Shown here: one piece after another, positions 7,314-13,609 of the stretch | Layout: each line of letters starts with the position of its first letter | Numbering within the stretch: position 1 is the stretch's first letter | Origin: Oscillospiraceae bacterium | Lineage (GTDB): Bacteria; Bacillota_A; Clostridia; Oscillospirales; Oscillospiraceae | Direction of reading: 5' to 3' | NCBI GenBank assembly: GCA_017545325.1 | Contig: JAFWOX010000071.1 | Span: 1 to 15,454, forward strand | DNA: 15,454 bases | Position numbers and translations under genes: made by a program | The notes under the pieces: model-generated | What the model was told of the DNA's origin: nothing | The model's input: only the letters and a program-made list of their open reading frames with translations | The model's database searches: none

Positions 7314-8102
7314 CTATTTCCCGCAGGCAATTTCGATCCCCCGGTTGAGGTGGGGAACGGTAAAATCCGGCACATGGCCGCCGGGCCCTTCCTCATAGAC
7401 GTAATCCGGCCAGGCCAGCTTTTCCATCAGGGTCCGGAAATCCCGGTTCACGGGATAGAGGAAGTCCTCCGTGCCCACCGCCTGGTAGAGCTTCGGCAGG
7501 GGCCTGCCGCTGTTCCTCAGCCGCTCTGCCGCCGCCCAGGGGTCGTGGCTGCTCCCGGCAACCCGGCTCAGGTCTCCGAAGAGGCTCTCGAAGTAGCCCC
7601 GGCTGAAGCCGTCGGAGCCCGTTTCCGCCCGGCGCTCCACATCCCGGGTGATCAGGGCGCTGCTGACGCCCAGAATATGGCCGAAGGTCTCGGGATACCT
7701 GAGGCCGTTGAGAATGGCCCCATAGCCCCCCATGGAGACGCCGCCGATGAAGGTATCCTCCCGCCTGCGGGACAGGGGGAAGATGTTCCGGGTGTACTCC
7801 ACCAGCTCCCTGCCCACGTACTCTCCCCAGCGGAAGCCGAACCAGTCCTCGTCGTCCGTATAGAAGTGGTTCTCCCCATCGGGCATGATGATGGCCAGGT
7901 TATGCAGGGCAGAGACGCCGCCCAGGGAGGAGGCGGTGAGCCAGAAGCTGCTGCTCCCCGTGACGCCGTGGAGGAGGTAGAGCGCCTTGATGGGCTCCTC
8001 CCTGGGCATGGCGGGACCGAAGCGGTCCGTGGGCAGAAGGACGTTGAAGCTCACCTGCCGGGTGAGGCATTCGCTCATAAAGCTCGCTTGGATCAGCGCC
8101 AT
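7314..8102 (-). CDS. Alpha/beta-hydrolase esterase, tributyrin esterase/FrmB-like (PF00756 type), copy 1
   Basis: A 262-residue alpha/beta hydrolase. The nucleophile elbow is GVSMGGYG with Ser123. The probable remaining triad residues are Asp212 (GTEDFLYPVN) and His243 (GPGGH). Other family features are LYLLHGVTGSSSFW near the oxyanion region, the strand IIMPDGENHFYTDD and the downstream RYPETFGH. Related enzymes include EstA-type tributyrin esterases, S-formylglutathione hydrolases and CE1 sugar esterases; the sequence does not decide the substrate. No signal peptide is seen, so it should act inside the cell. The start at 8102 (MALIQASF) is preferred over 8117 because GGAGGGAG lies just upstream and the ATG shares one base with the preceding stop (TGATG). 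Confidence 0.9.
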   Translation of the reverse strand: MALIQASFMSECLTRQVSFNVLLPTDRFGPAMPREEPIKALYLLHGVTGSSSFWLTASSLGGVSALHNLAIIMPDGENHFYTDDEDWFGFRWGEYVGRELVEYTRNIFPLSRRREDTFIGGVSMGGYGAILNGLRYPETFGHILGVSSALITRDVERRAETGSDGFSRGYFESLFGDLSRVAGSSHDPWAAAERLRNSGRPLPKLYQAVGTEDFLYPVNRDFRTLMEKLAWPDYVYEEGPGGHVPDFTVPHLNRGIEIACGK

Positions 8103-8938
8103 CAGTTCTCCCTCCATTCCGGAGCCAGGTACTGTTCATCCCGCAGCTCCACCCACATGGGATTCTTCCATTGTCCGGCGGGCTGCTTCCAGCCGCAGAG
8201 CTCCAGGCCCCGGGGCAGCGCCCAGCGCCAGAAGGCCCATTCATGGCTCCCCGGCCCCTCCTCGTAGGTATGGGGGAAGCCCAGGGAATCCAGAAAGCGG
8301 TGATACTCCCGGTTCTTTACCACCAGCTGATCGTTGTACCCGCAGCTCTGATACAGATGGGGCAGGGGAAGACCCGCCTTCAGCAGCTTTTTCGCCAGGT
8401 ATTCCGGGTTGCCGGGATTCGTGTCCCAGTCCGCCGGATCCCCGTACATGGCCCTGAACCGGGCTTCCGTAGCCTTGTCCGCGATGGTTTCCGGGCCCAT
8501 GAAGCCCCCGCTGAGGGCCAGGGCATGGCCGAAGGTCTCCGGGTAGCGGAGGGCGGTGACCAGGGCGCCGTAGCCCCCCATGCTCAGCCCGGCCACGGCG
8601 GTATCCTCCCGCCTGTCCGACAGGGGAAAGCTCTTCCGGGTGAAGTCCACCAGCTCCTTCCCCACATACTCCCCATAGCGGGAGCCGCTGAGGGGCTGGT
8701 CCATATAGGCGCTGTTCTCCCCCGAGGGCATGACGATGGCGCAGTCATACTGCCGGCTCCAGCCCACCACGTCCGTATTCAGCAGCCAGTCCGTATGGTC
8801 GCCCCGGAAGCCGTTCAGGAGGTACAGGGTGCGGCAGGTTTCCCCCGCCTTCCGGCCCATGCGGTCCGGCAGCAGCACGTTGACGGGCACCGTGTGCAGC
8901 AGGCTGGAGGAAAAGAAGCTCACTTGAAACCAGGCCAA
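8102..8938 (-). CDS. Alpha/beta-hydrolase esterase, tributyrin esterase/FrmB-like, copy 2
   Basis: A paralogue of the downstream esterase, 278 residues from the chosen TTG start. The nucleophile is Ser119 in GLSMGGYG, with Asp203 (CGYNDQL) and His232 (GPGSHEW) as the likely triad. It shares IVMPSGENSAYMD, GEYVGKELVDFTR and RYPETFGHALALSG with copy 1. The C-terminus is about 30 residues longer and Trp-rich (GWKQPAGQWKNPMW). The start is chosen as TTG at 8938: the GAAAGG site then sits 9 nt away, and the N-terminus aligns with copy 1 (MAWFQVSFFS against MALIQASFMS). The ATG at 8947 would directly abut the Shine-Dalgarno. This is the first gene of the minus-strand train, with an AT-rich promoter-like patch just upstream. 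Confidence 0.88.
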   Translation of the reverse strand: MAWFQVSFFSSSLLHTVPVNVLLPDRMGRKAGETCRTLYLLNGFRGDHTDWLLNTDVVGWSRQYDCAIVMPSGENSAYMDQPLSGSRYGEYVGKELVDFTRKSFPLSDRREDTAVAGLSMGGYGALVTALRYPETFGHALALSGGFMGPETIADKATEARFRAMYGDPADWDTNPGNPEYLAKKLLKAGLPLPHLYQSCGYNDQLVVKNREYHRFLDSLGFPHTYEEGPGSHEWAFWRWALPRGLELCGWKQPAGQWKNPMWVELRDEQYLAPEWREN

Positions 8939-8969
8939 TCTGCTCATCCTTTCTTTGATCGCATTCTGT

Positions 8970-8996
8970 AATATACAATTTACCATATTAGCGCAA
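8970..8996 (-). promoter_or_regulatory. Candidate promoter for the esterase-tldDE-MATE operon
   Basis: On the minus strand TATATT (8970-8975) could be a -10 box and TTGCGC (8991-8996) a -35 box, but the 15-nt spacer is short. The patch is conspicuously AT-rich inside GC-rich surroundings and would give a 5' leader of about 25 nt before the first esterase. The location is plausible while the exact boxes are uncertain. Confidence 0.4.
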
Positions 8997-9040
8997 GCAG
9001 GACAAGGGGTTCCGCGGCCGGCGGGCGGAGGGACACGCCC

Positions 9041-9067
9041 ATTCATGATGCGTTTCGCATCATGAAT
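9041..9067. repeat. Perfect 12-bp inverted repeat in the divergent intergenic region
   Basis: attcatgatgcg (9041-9052) and cgcatcatgaat (9056-9067) are exactly complementary with a 3-nt ttt spacer. No T-run follows on either strand, so termination is unlikely. It lies between divergent genes, about 65 bp upstream of the likely esterase promoter and 80 bp upstream of the DUF2284 promoter. It could be a regulator operator or another interspersed palindrome; nothing else in the window shows a second copy. Confidence 0.65.
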
Positions 9068-9147
9068 AAACCCAGAGCTTGCCCGCGGGGCCGTTCCCCG
9101 CCGGGTCCCGCCTTTTCCCCTCTCCCCGACCTGGCCGCTCCCCGGGC

Positions 9148-9176
9148 TTGTAATCTCTGCCAATCCCTGATAAAAT
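9148..9176 (+). promoter_or_regulatory. Candidate sigma-A promoter for the DUF2284 gene
   Basis: TTGTAA (9148-9153) and TAAAAT (9171-9176) are separated by exactly 17 nt, with the start codon 24 nt past the -10 box. Each hexamer matches the consensus imperfectly, but spacing and position are right. Confidence 0.5.
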
Positions 9177-9199
9177 CCGGGAGAAAGGATGTGACCCTG

Positions 9200-9739
9200 A
9201 TGCCGGATATGGAAAAACTGGGCAAGCTGGCGGAGGAATACGGCTTCACCGCCTGGGGCGAGCTGGATATGAAGACCCTGGAATTCAAGCCGGAGGTCCG
9301 GGATATGTGCAAGGCCAATACCTGCGGCCAGTGGGACCGGACCTGGGCCTGTCCCCCCGCCTGCGGAACCCTGGAGGAGATGCGGGAGCGGGTGGAGAAA
9401 TACCGCAGCGGCTTCCTGGTGCAGACCGTGGGCCAGATGGAGGACAGCTTCGATATCGAGACCATGATGGAGACCGCGGCGAACCACAAGAAGAACTTCG
9501 ACGCCCTCTGGGACGAGCTGAAAAAGGCGTATCCCGGCCTGATGGCCATGGGCACCGGCGGCTGCAGCCGCTGCGCGAAGTGCACCTATCCCGACGCCCC
9601 CTGCCGCTTTCCGGACAAGCTCTGCCCCTCCATGGAGGGCTGCGGCCTGGTGGTGAACGAGGTATGCACCGCCAACGGCCTGAAATACAACCACGGAAAG
9701 GACACCATCTGCTACACCGGCTGCTTCCTGCTGGAGTAA
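9200..9739 (+). CDS. DUF2284 cysteine-rich, putative metal-binding protein
   Basis: A 179-residue cytoplasmic protein with 13 cysteines. They fall in an N-terminal group (Cys37, 42, 51, 55, within CKANTCGQWDRTWACPPAC) and a C-terminal group (CSRCAKC at 122-128, then 135, 142, 148, 156, 171, 175). This pattern (WACPP; GGCSRCAKCTYP; LCPSMEGCG) is that of DUF2284, annotated as predicted metal-binding proteins, probably Fe-S, mainly from anaerobes; the reaction is unknown. The start at 9200 is preferred because GAAAGGA lies about 10 nt upstream; a GTG at 9191 would abut that site, and the longer open frame back to 9062 has no support. It is monocistronic and convergent with the methyltransferase-like gene. 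Confidence 0.87.
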   Translation: MPDMEKLGKLAEEYGFTAWGELDMKTLEFKPEVRDMCKANTCGQWDRTWACPPACGTLEEMRERVEKYRSGFLVQTVGQMEDSFDIETMMETAANHKKNFDALWDELKKAYPGLMAMGTGGCSRCAKCTYPDAPCRFPDKLCPSMEGCGLVVNEVCTANGLKYNHGKDTICYTGCFLLE

Positions 9740-9803
9740 AGGAGGACGCCTGCCGGGGAATTTCCGCATCCCGCCCCCGGTCCGGGGACGAGGGTATGTC
9801 AGG

Positions 9804-9855
9804 AAAAAAGAGACCCGCCCGGGGAGCGCCGAAGGGCGCACCCGGACGGGCTGTT
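9804..9855 (-). terminator. Intrinsic terminator between convergent genes
   Basis: Read on the minus strand, CCCGTCCGGG pairs with CCCGGGCGGG (one G-U pair), a small internal mismatch follows, and then GCGCC pairs with GGCGC around a CTTC loop (9814-9850). A run of six T residues (9804-9809) follows 3 nt after the stem, giving a standard terminator for the URO-D-like gene that ends at 9891. On the plus strand the trailing CTGTTCTTT could give weaker termination for DUF2284. Confidence 0.85.
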
Positions 9856-9890
9856 CTTTGCCTGGGATCGGAGGAGCTCTGCCCGGAGCC

Positions 9891-10943
9891 TCAGACGTTG
9901 GGGATGGGATAGAACCGGTTGACCTGGCCCCAGAGCTTGGCCTTGTGGTAGCCCAGGTTGACGACTTCAAAGAACTTATCGATGTTCGCCAGGGGAGTTG
10001 CGGCGGTGATGTCGCAGCCGGAGGAGATCATAAAGTTCTCGAAGACCATGCACTTCCGCAGGAGGGCCTGGGTATCCAAGGCCATCTTATCGGTGCTGTC
10101 GCACATGAAGACGGCGGAGGGGCTGATGTTGCCCATGACGATCACATCCCTGGGCAGGGCGTTGAGCAGCTGCCACATATCCGCCTTATCGCCGAAATGG
10201 AACATCTTCGCCCCGGTGGCGACGACGCCGTCCACCTTCTTCTCGATGGCGTTGGAGCAGTTATGATAGCAGAAGACGAAATCCCGGTCCTGCAGCTCGT
10301 CGATGATCCGGCGCACATATCGGGAGGAGAATTCCTGCATGGGGCCGGGGGACATGAGGCCGGCCAGCGGCTCCGCCATGATGACCCCGTTGGCGCCCAT
10401 CTCCTTCATGGCCCGGATATATTTCAGCAGGAACTGAGTGCATTTTTCCAGTACGGAATGGACGAGCTCGGGCTCCTCGTAGGTCAGGAGCAGGATCTCG
10501 TTCACATCCATCAGACGGCCCGCCATGGAGAAGGGGCCGGTGCAGTTGGCAAATACTGGCCGGTCGGTCACCAGGGTCAGGCATTTGCCCAGGGCCCGGA
10601 GGACCTTGCCCGTTCTCCCCGCGCCCAGCGCCGGGACCTCCAAAGCATCGGCTTCCTCCTGGGTGGAGATGAGCTGCCCGGTGATGGTAGGGATATCGTC
10701 GGTATGGTAGGTGCATTTCGCGCCGAAGGCTTCCGCCTCCACAGACAGGTCCATATACGTGGTGGCGAAGGGCATGTTGTACCGGTCCGCGATCAGGCGG
10801 ACCCCCAGGGCCATTTCGCTGGAGGAATTCACCAGCCGGTCCACCGTGATGAACAGCTGCTGTACGGCGGGATAGGATAGGAGGGGCATGGCTTTTTTGT
10901 TCTGCGTCGCGATCTGCTCGCGGATCCAGAGGTCCATATTCAT
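9891..10943 (-). CDS. URO-D superfamily protein, MtaA/CmuA-like cobamide methyltransferase type
   Basis: A 350-residue TIM-barrel protein of the uroporphyrinogen decarboxylase superfamily. It carries His227-X-Cys229 (CYHNCS) and Cys310 (SSGCDI), the His-X-Cys...Cys zinc-binding pattern of MtaA/MtbA/CmuA methyltransferases that move methyl groups between a corrinoid protein and a thiol or folate. True haem-pathway HemE lacks this pattern. Other family blocks are NCTGPFSMAGRL, ANGVIMAEPLAGLMSP and VMGNISPS. The start at 10943 is the third of four clustered ATGs and is preferred because GGGAG (10953-10957) lies 9 nt away. No corrinoid protein, MtaB-type enzyme or activator gene is in the window, so the methyl donor and acceptor are unknown. 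It is followed by a strong terminator and appears monocistronic. Confidence 0.85.
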   Translation of the reverse strand: MNMDLWIREQIATQNKKAMPLLSYPAVQQLFITVDRLVNSSSEMALGVRLIADRYNMPFATTYMDLSVEAEAFGAKCTYHTDDIPTITGQLISTQEEADALEVPALGAGRTGKVLRALGKCLTLVTDRPVFANCTGPFSMAGRLMDVNEILLLTYEEPELVHSVLEKCTQFLLKYIRAMKEMGANGVIMAEPLAGLMSPGPMQEFSSRYVRRIIDELQDRDFVFCYHNCSNAIEKKVDGVVATGAKMFHFGDKADMWQLLNALPRDVIVMGNISPSAVFMCDSTDKMALDTQALLRKCMVFENFMISSGCDITAATPLANIDKFFEVVNLGYHKAKLWGQVNRFYPIPNV

Positions 10944-10986
10944 GGTCATCATCTCCCTGTCATAATGGAATCTTCTCTCTGAGCAC

Positions 10987-11015
10987 AGTATAACAGATGC
11001 GGGAGGAAAAGCCAA
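10987..11015 (-). promoter_or_regulatory. Sigma-A promoter for the URO-D-like methyltransferase gene
   Basis: On the minus strand TTGGCT (11010-11015) and TATACT (10987-10992) are separated by 17 nt, and the -10 is preceded by TGT, giving an extended -10 element. The leader to the start codon is about 37 nt. Confidence 0.7.
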
Positions 11016-11080
11016 CGGCGTTTCCCAAAAGTCACGGCTCTTCCGCCCCTCCTTCGGATCGGGGGCCGCGCAGCCGCGTA

Positions 11081-11109
11081 TTGACACGGCGGGCGGAGAA
11101 GGATACAAT
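11081..11109 (+). promoter_or_regulatory. Near-consensus sigma-A promoter for the azlCD operon
   Basis: TTGACA (11081-11086) is a perfect -35 hexamer and TACAAT (11104-11109) differs from the -10 consensus by one base; the spacer is exactly 17 nt. The predicted transcript begins about 45 nt before azlC. The two divergent promoters lie about 66 bp apart between their -35 boxes. Confidence 0.85.
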
Positions 11110-11159
11110 CGGCGCGGTAAAACGGTAAAGCGCAGCCTGCGCTGCACCGCCGGAGGAGG

Positions 11160-11867
11160 ATGCGGGAAGCTTTGAAGGGGAGAACGGTCAAACAGGCTTT
11201 TTTGAAATCGGTCCCCGTGATGGCGGGCTATCTTGTGCTGGGGATCGGCTTCGGCGTGCTGATGCATAACGCCGGGTACGGCCTCCTGTGGGTCCTCGCC
11301 ATGAGCATGCTGATCTATGCCGGATCCATGCAGTATGTGGGCGTGGGGCTGCTCTCCGGCGGGGCCGCGGTGATCACCGCGATCCTGACGACCATCATGG
11401 TAAACGCCCGCCATCTGTTCTACAGCATTTCCATGATCCGGCTCTATCGGGATGCCGGAAGGTATAAGCCGTACCTGATCTTTGCCCTGACGGACGAGAC
11501 CTATTCCCTGCTGTGCGGAGGGGAGGCTCCCAGTCCGGAGGAGGCTGACCTCTACCGGTTTCTGGTCTCCCTGTTCAACCATAGCTACTGGGTGCTCGGC
11601 AGCGTTCTGGGGGGTCTGCTGGGCGCGGCGCTCCCCTTTTCCACGGAGGGGATCGAATTCAGCATGACGGCGCTGTTCCTGGCGTCCTTCGCGGAGCAAT
11701 GGGGCAGGAGGGGGAACCGGATCCCCGCGGCTGCGGGACTGATCGGTACGCTTCTTTCTCTGGTGGTCTTCGGCCCGGAGCGGTTCCTGATCCTGGCCAT
11801 GCTGCTGATCACCCTGGTCCTGACGCTGCTCCGCGGACGCCTGGGGGACAGGGGGGCGGAAGCATGA
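11160..11867 (+). CDS. azlC: AzlC family branched-chain amino acid exporter, large subunit
   Basis: A 235-residue membrane protein with the AzlC signature near the N-terminus (KQAFLKSVPVMAGYLVLGIGFGVL), then MSMLIYAGSMQYVGVGLL, TTIMVNARHLFYSISM and the C-terminal FAEQWGRRGNRIPAAAGLIG. Five or six hydrophobic segments are visible. With AzlD it forms a two-subunit exporter; in Bacillus subtilis AzlCD confers 4-azaleucine resistance by exporting branched-chain amino acid analogues. The native substrate here could be any related amino acid. The ATG at 11160 has GGAGG only 3 nt upstream. An in-frame TTG at 11172 is an alternative start that would drop four residues. It overlaps azlD by 4 nt (ATGA) and is the first gene after the strong promoter at 11081. 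Confidence 0.93.
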   Translation: MREALKGRTVKQAFLKSVPVMAGYLVLGIGFGVLMHNAGYGLLWVLAMSMLIYAGSMQYVGVGLLSGGAAVITAILTTIMVNARHLFYSISMIRLYRDAGRYKPYLIFALTDETYSLLCGGEAPSPEEADLYRFLVSLFNHSYWVLGSVLGGLLGAALPFSTEGIEFSMTALFLASFAEQWGRRGNRIPAAAGLIGTLLSLVVFGPERFLILAMLLITLVLTLLRGRLGDRGAEA

Positions 11868-12187
11868 ACAGCCCGGGTCATTCCGCGGTCCTGGTGGCCG
11901 TCATGTCCGCCGGCACGATCCTTCTCCGCTTTTTGCCCTTCCTCCTTTTCCGGAAACGGGTACCCTCGTACGTCCTCTATCTGGGAAAGGTGCTGCCTCC
12001 CGCCATGATCGGGCTGCTGGTGATCTACTGCCTCAGGAATACGGCGATCCTCGCCGCGCCCTTCGGGATACCGGAGCTCATCGGGGTGCTGTCGGTCCTG
12101 GGGCTGCAGATATGGAAGCATAATTCCCTGCTGAGTATCCTGGCGGGGACGGGGATCTATATGCTGCTGGTGCAGACGGTATTCTGA
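11864..12187 (+). CDS. azlD: AzlD family branched-chain amino acid exporter, small subunit
   Basis: A 107-residue, very hydrophobic protein with about four membrane segments (VLVAVMSAGTILLRFLPFLL, LPPAMIGLLVIYCL, ELIGVLSVLGLQIW, LLSILAGTGIYMLLVQ). The motifs FLPFLLFRKR and YLGKVLPPAMIGLLVIY are typical of AzlD. The start is fixed by the 4-nt overlap with the azlC stop (ATGA at 11864-11867), which implies coupled translation of the two exporter subunits. An apparent longer frame from 11699 is only overlap with azlC. The size is normal for the family. Confidence 0.93.
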   Translation: MNSPGHSAVLVAVMSAGTILLRFLPFLLFRKRVPSYVLYLGKVLPPAMIGLLVIYCLRNTAILAAPFGIPELIGVLSVLGLQIWKHNSLLSILAGTGIYMLLVQTVF

Positions 12188-12230
12188 GGCGGGAGACGGG
12201 CGGCGCCGGCATAAAAAGGGAGGGGAAGCG

Positions 12231-12935
12231 ATGGAAGCCATGATCGAAGAGCTCCGGGAGGAACTGTTCCGGCTGCGGGACGGGGAATACCGGGATTTTC
12301 AGCGAAAGCTCATCCCGACGGTGGAGCCGGAGGCCTTCATCGGGGTGCGCACGCCGGCGCTGCGGCGCTTTGCCCGGGAGCTGATGAGGCGGGGGGAGGC
12401 TGACCCGTTTCTGGATGCGCTGCCCCACCGGTATTTCGATGAGAATCAGCTGCATGCGTTTATCCTGTCGGAAATGAAGGATTATGGGCGATGCCTGGAG
12501 GAGGTCGACCGCTTCCTGCCGTATATCGATAACTGGGCTACCTGCGACCAGCTCTCCCCGAAGGTCTTTGCCCGGCGCCGGGGGGAGCTGACCGCGCCCA
12601 TCCGGGCGTGGATCCGGTCCGGGCAGACCTATGCGGTCCGCTTCGGGATCGGGATGCTCATGCAGCATTTCCTGGACGAGGACTTTGATCCGGCTTACCC
12701 GGAGATGGTGGCGGAGCTCCGGTCGGAGGAATACTATGTGAACATGATGATCGCCTGGTATTTTGCCACGGCCCTGGCGAAGCGGTATGAGGACGCGCTC
12801 CCCTTCCTGGAGGAGAAGCGGCTGGCCCCCTGGACCCATAACAAGGCGATCCGGAAGGCGCTGGAGAGTTACCGGATCGGGCCGGAGCAGAAGGCGTATC
12901 TGCGGAGGCTGAAAATCGATGCGGAACGGGTGTGA
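12231..12935 (+). CDS. AlkD-like DNA alkylation repair protein (HEAT-repeat glycosylase)
   Basis: A 234-residue, all-helical protein of the AlkC/AlkD superfamily. Motifs include the N-terminal FQRKLIPTVEPEAFIGVRTP, IDNWATCDQLSPK with Trp102 and Asp106, YAVRFGIGMLM with Arg137, and MMIAWYFATAL with Trp176. These correspond to the Trp, Asp, Arg and Trp residues that line the active cleft of Bacillus cereus AlkD, which removes N3- and N7-alkylated purines without flipping the base. Catalytic capability is therefore likely, although many family members in gut bacteria are untested. The start at 12231 has AGGGAGGGG upstream. It lies 43 nt after azlD and overlaps the dipeptidase gene by 17 nt, so it belongs to the azlCD transcript. 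Confidence 0.92.
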   Translation: MEAMIEELREELFRLRDGEYRDFQRKLIPTVEPEAFIGVRTPALRRFARELMRRGEADPFLDALPHRYFDENQLHAFILSEMKDYGRCLEEVDRFLPYIDNWATCDQLSPKVFARRRGELTAPIRAWIRSGQTYAVRFGIGMLMQHFLDEDFDPAYPEMVAELRSEEYYVNMMIAWYFATALAKRYEDALPFLEEKRLAPWTHNKAIRKALESYRIGPEQKAYLRRLKIDAERV

Positions 12936-13569
12936 CGCGGCCCCGCCGGGCTTTGTCCTCCTGAGCGAGGCCGTTCCGGATGCGCTCCTGGAGCTCCGGT
13001 ATTTCTCCGGCGATAATTTCGTGGGGGAACGGATCAAGGGGTATGAGGAGCCCGCCGCGCTGCTGACCGGGGAGGCCGCCGCCGCGCTGAAGGGGGCGAG
13101 CGACGAGCTGCTCCCCCGGGGGTATCGGCTGAAGATCTTCGACGCTTACCGGCCCCGGATGGCTGTGGACCATTTCCTGAGCTGGGCAAAGGATCCCTCG
13201 GATACCCGGATGAAGGCGATCTACTACCCGGAGCTGGATAAAGCGGAGCTTTTCGCCCGGGGGTATATCGCGGAACGCTCCGCGCACAGCCGGGGCAGCA
13301 CCGTGGATCTGACCCTCGTTGATCTGCGCTCGGGGCGGGAGGCGGACATGGGCGGGCCCTTCGACTATTTCGGCCCCCTCAGCCGCCCGGATTATCCGGA
13401 TATTTCGCCGGAGCAGCATGCCAACCGCATGCTGCTGCGGGAGGTCATGCTGGCCCACGGCTTCCTGCCCCTGGAGGAGGAATGGTGGCACTTCACCCTG
13501 GCGAATGAACCCTGGCCCGATACCTATTTCACCTTCCCGGTGAGAAACAAAGCGGCAGCAGATGGATAG
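12919..13569 (+). CDS. D-alanyl-D-alanine dipeptidase (peptidase M15D, VanX/DdpX type)
   Basis: A 216-residue zinc dipeptidase. The catalytic set is present: Arg78 in FDAYRPR, the zinc motif SAHSRGSTVD with His123 and Asp130, and EWWH with Glu188 and His191. Enzymes of this family cleave free D-Ala-D-Ala; VanX uses this for vancomycin resistance, while DdpX-like enzymes recycle the dipeptide as nutrient. No vanH, ligase or two-component genes are nearby, so a resistance role is not supported. No signal peptide is visible, which fits a cytoplasmic enzyme. ATG at 12919 lies inside the AlkD coding sequence with GGAGG 10 nt upstream. The stop codon sits in the loop of the operon terminator. A cysteine at residue 5 is not preceded by a lipobox. 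Confidence 0.92.
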   Translation: MRNGCDAAPPGFVLLSEAVPDALLELRYFSGDNFVGERIKGYEEPAALLTGEAAAALKGASDELLPRGYRLKIFDAYRPRMAVDHFLSWAKDPSDTRMKAIYYPELDKAELFARGYIAERSAHSRGSTVDLTLVDLRSGREADMGGPFDYFGPLSRPDYPDISPEQHANRMLLREVMLAHGFLPLEEEWWHFTLANEPWPDTYFTFPVRNKAAADG

Positions 13570-13597
13570 GCCTTCTGTCCATCTGCTGCATTTTTCT
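13555..13597 (+). terminator. Intrinsic terminator enclosing the dipeptidase stop codon
   Basis: A perfect 12-bp stem, gcagcagatgga (13555-13566) and tccatctgctgc (13578-13589), has an 11-nt loop and is followed by ATTTTTCT. The TAG stop (13567-13569) is the first three bases of the loop, so the last four sense codons form the left arm. Downstream is the convergent isomerase stop at 13610, which this hairpin may also serve weakly on the minus strand. Confidence 0.92.
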
Positions 13598-13609
13598 GCC
13601 CTTGGTATT

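Noticed and set aside
8939..9970. Long N-terminal extension of esterase copy 2
   Set aside because: The extension runs through the divergent promoter region and antisense to the DUF2284 gene; family length and RBS support a start at 8938 or 8947.
9891..10943. HemE uroporphyrinogen decarboxylase of haem synthesis
   Set aside because: The His-X-Cys...Cys zinc motif and the lack of other haem genes favour the MtaA/CmuA-like methyltransferase branch.
10944..11699. Long N-terminal extension of the URO-D-like gene
   Set aside because: It would run through two divergent promoters and antisense to azlC. Clustered ATGs with an RBS at 10953-10957 give a normal family length.
12919..13569. Vancomycin resistance operon
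   Set aside because: Only the VanX-type dipeptidase is present; there is no D-lactate dehydrogenase, D-Ala-D-Lac ligase or two-component system nearby.
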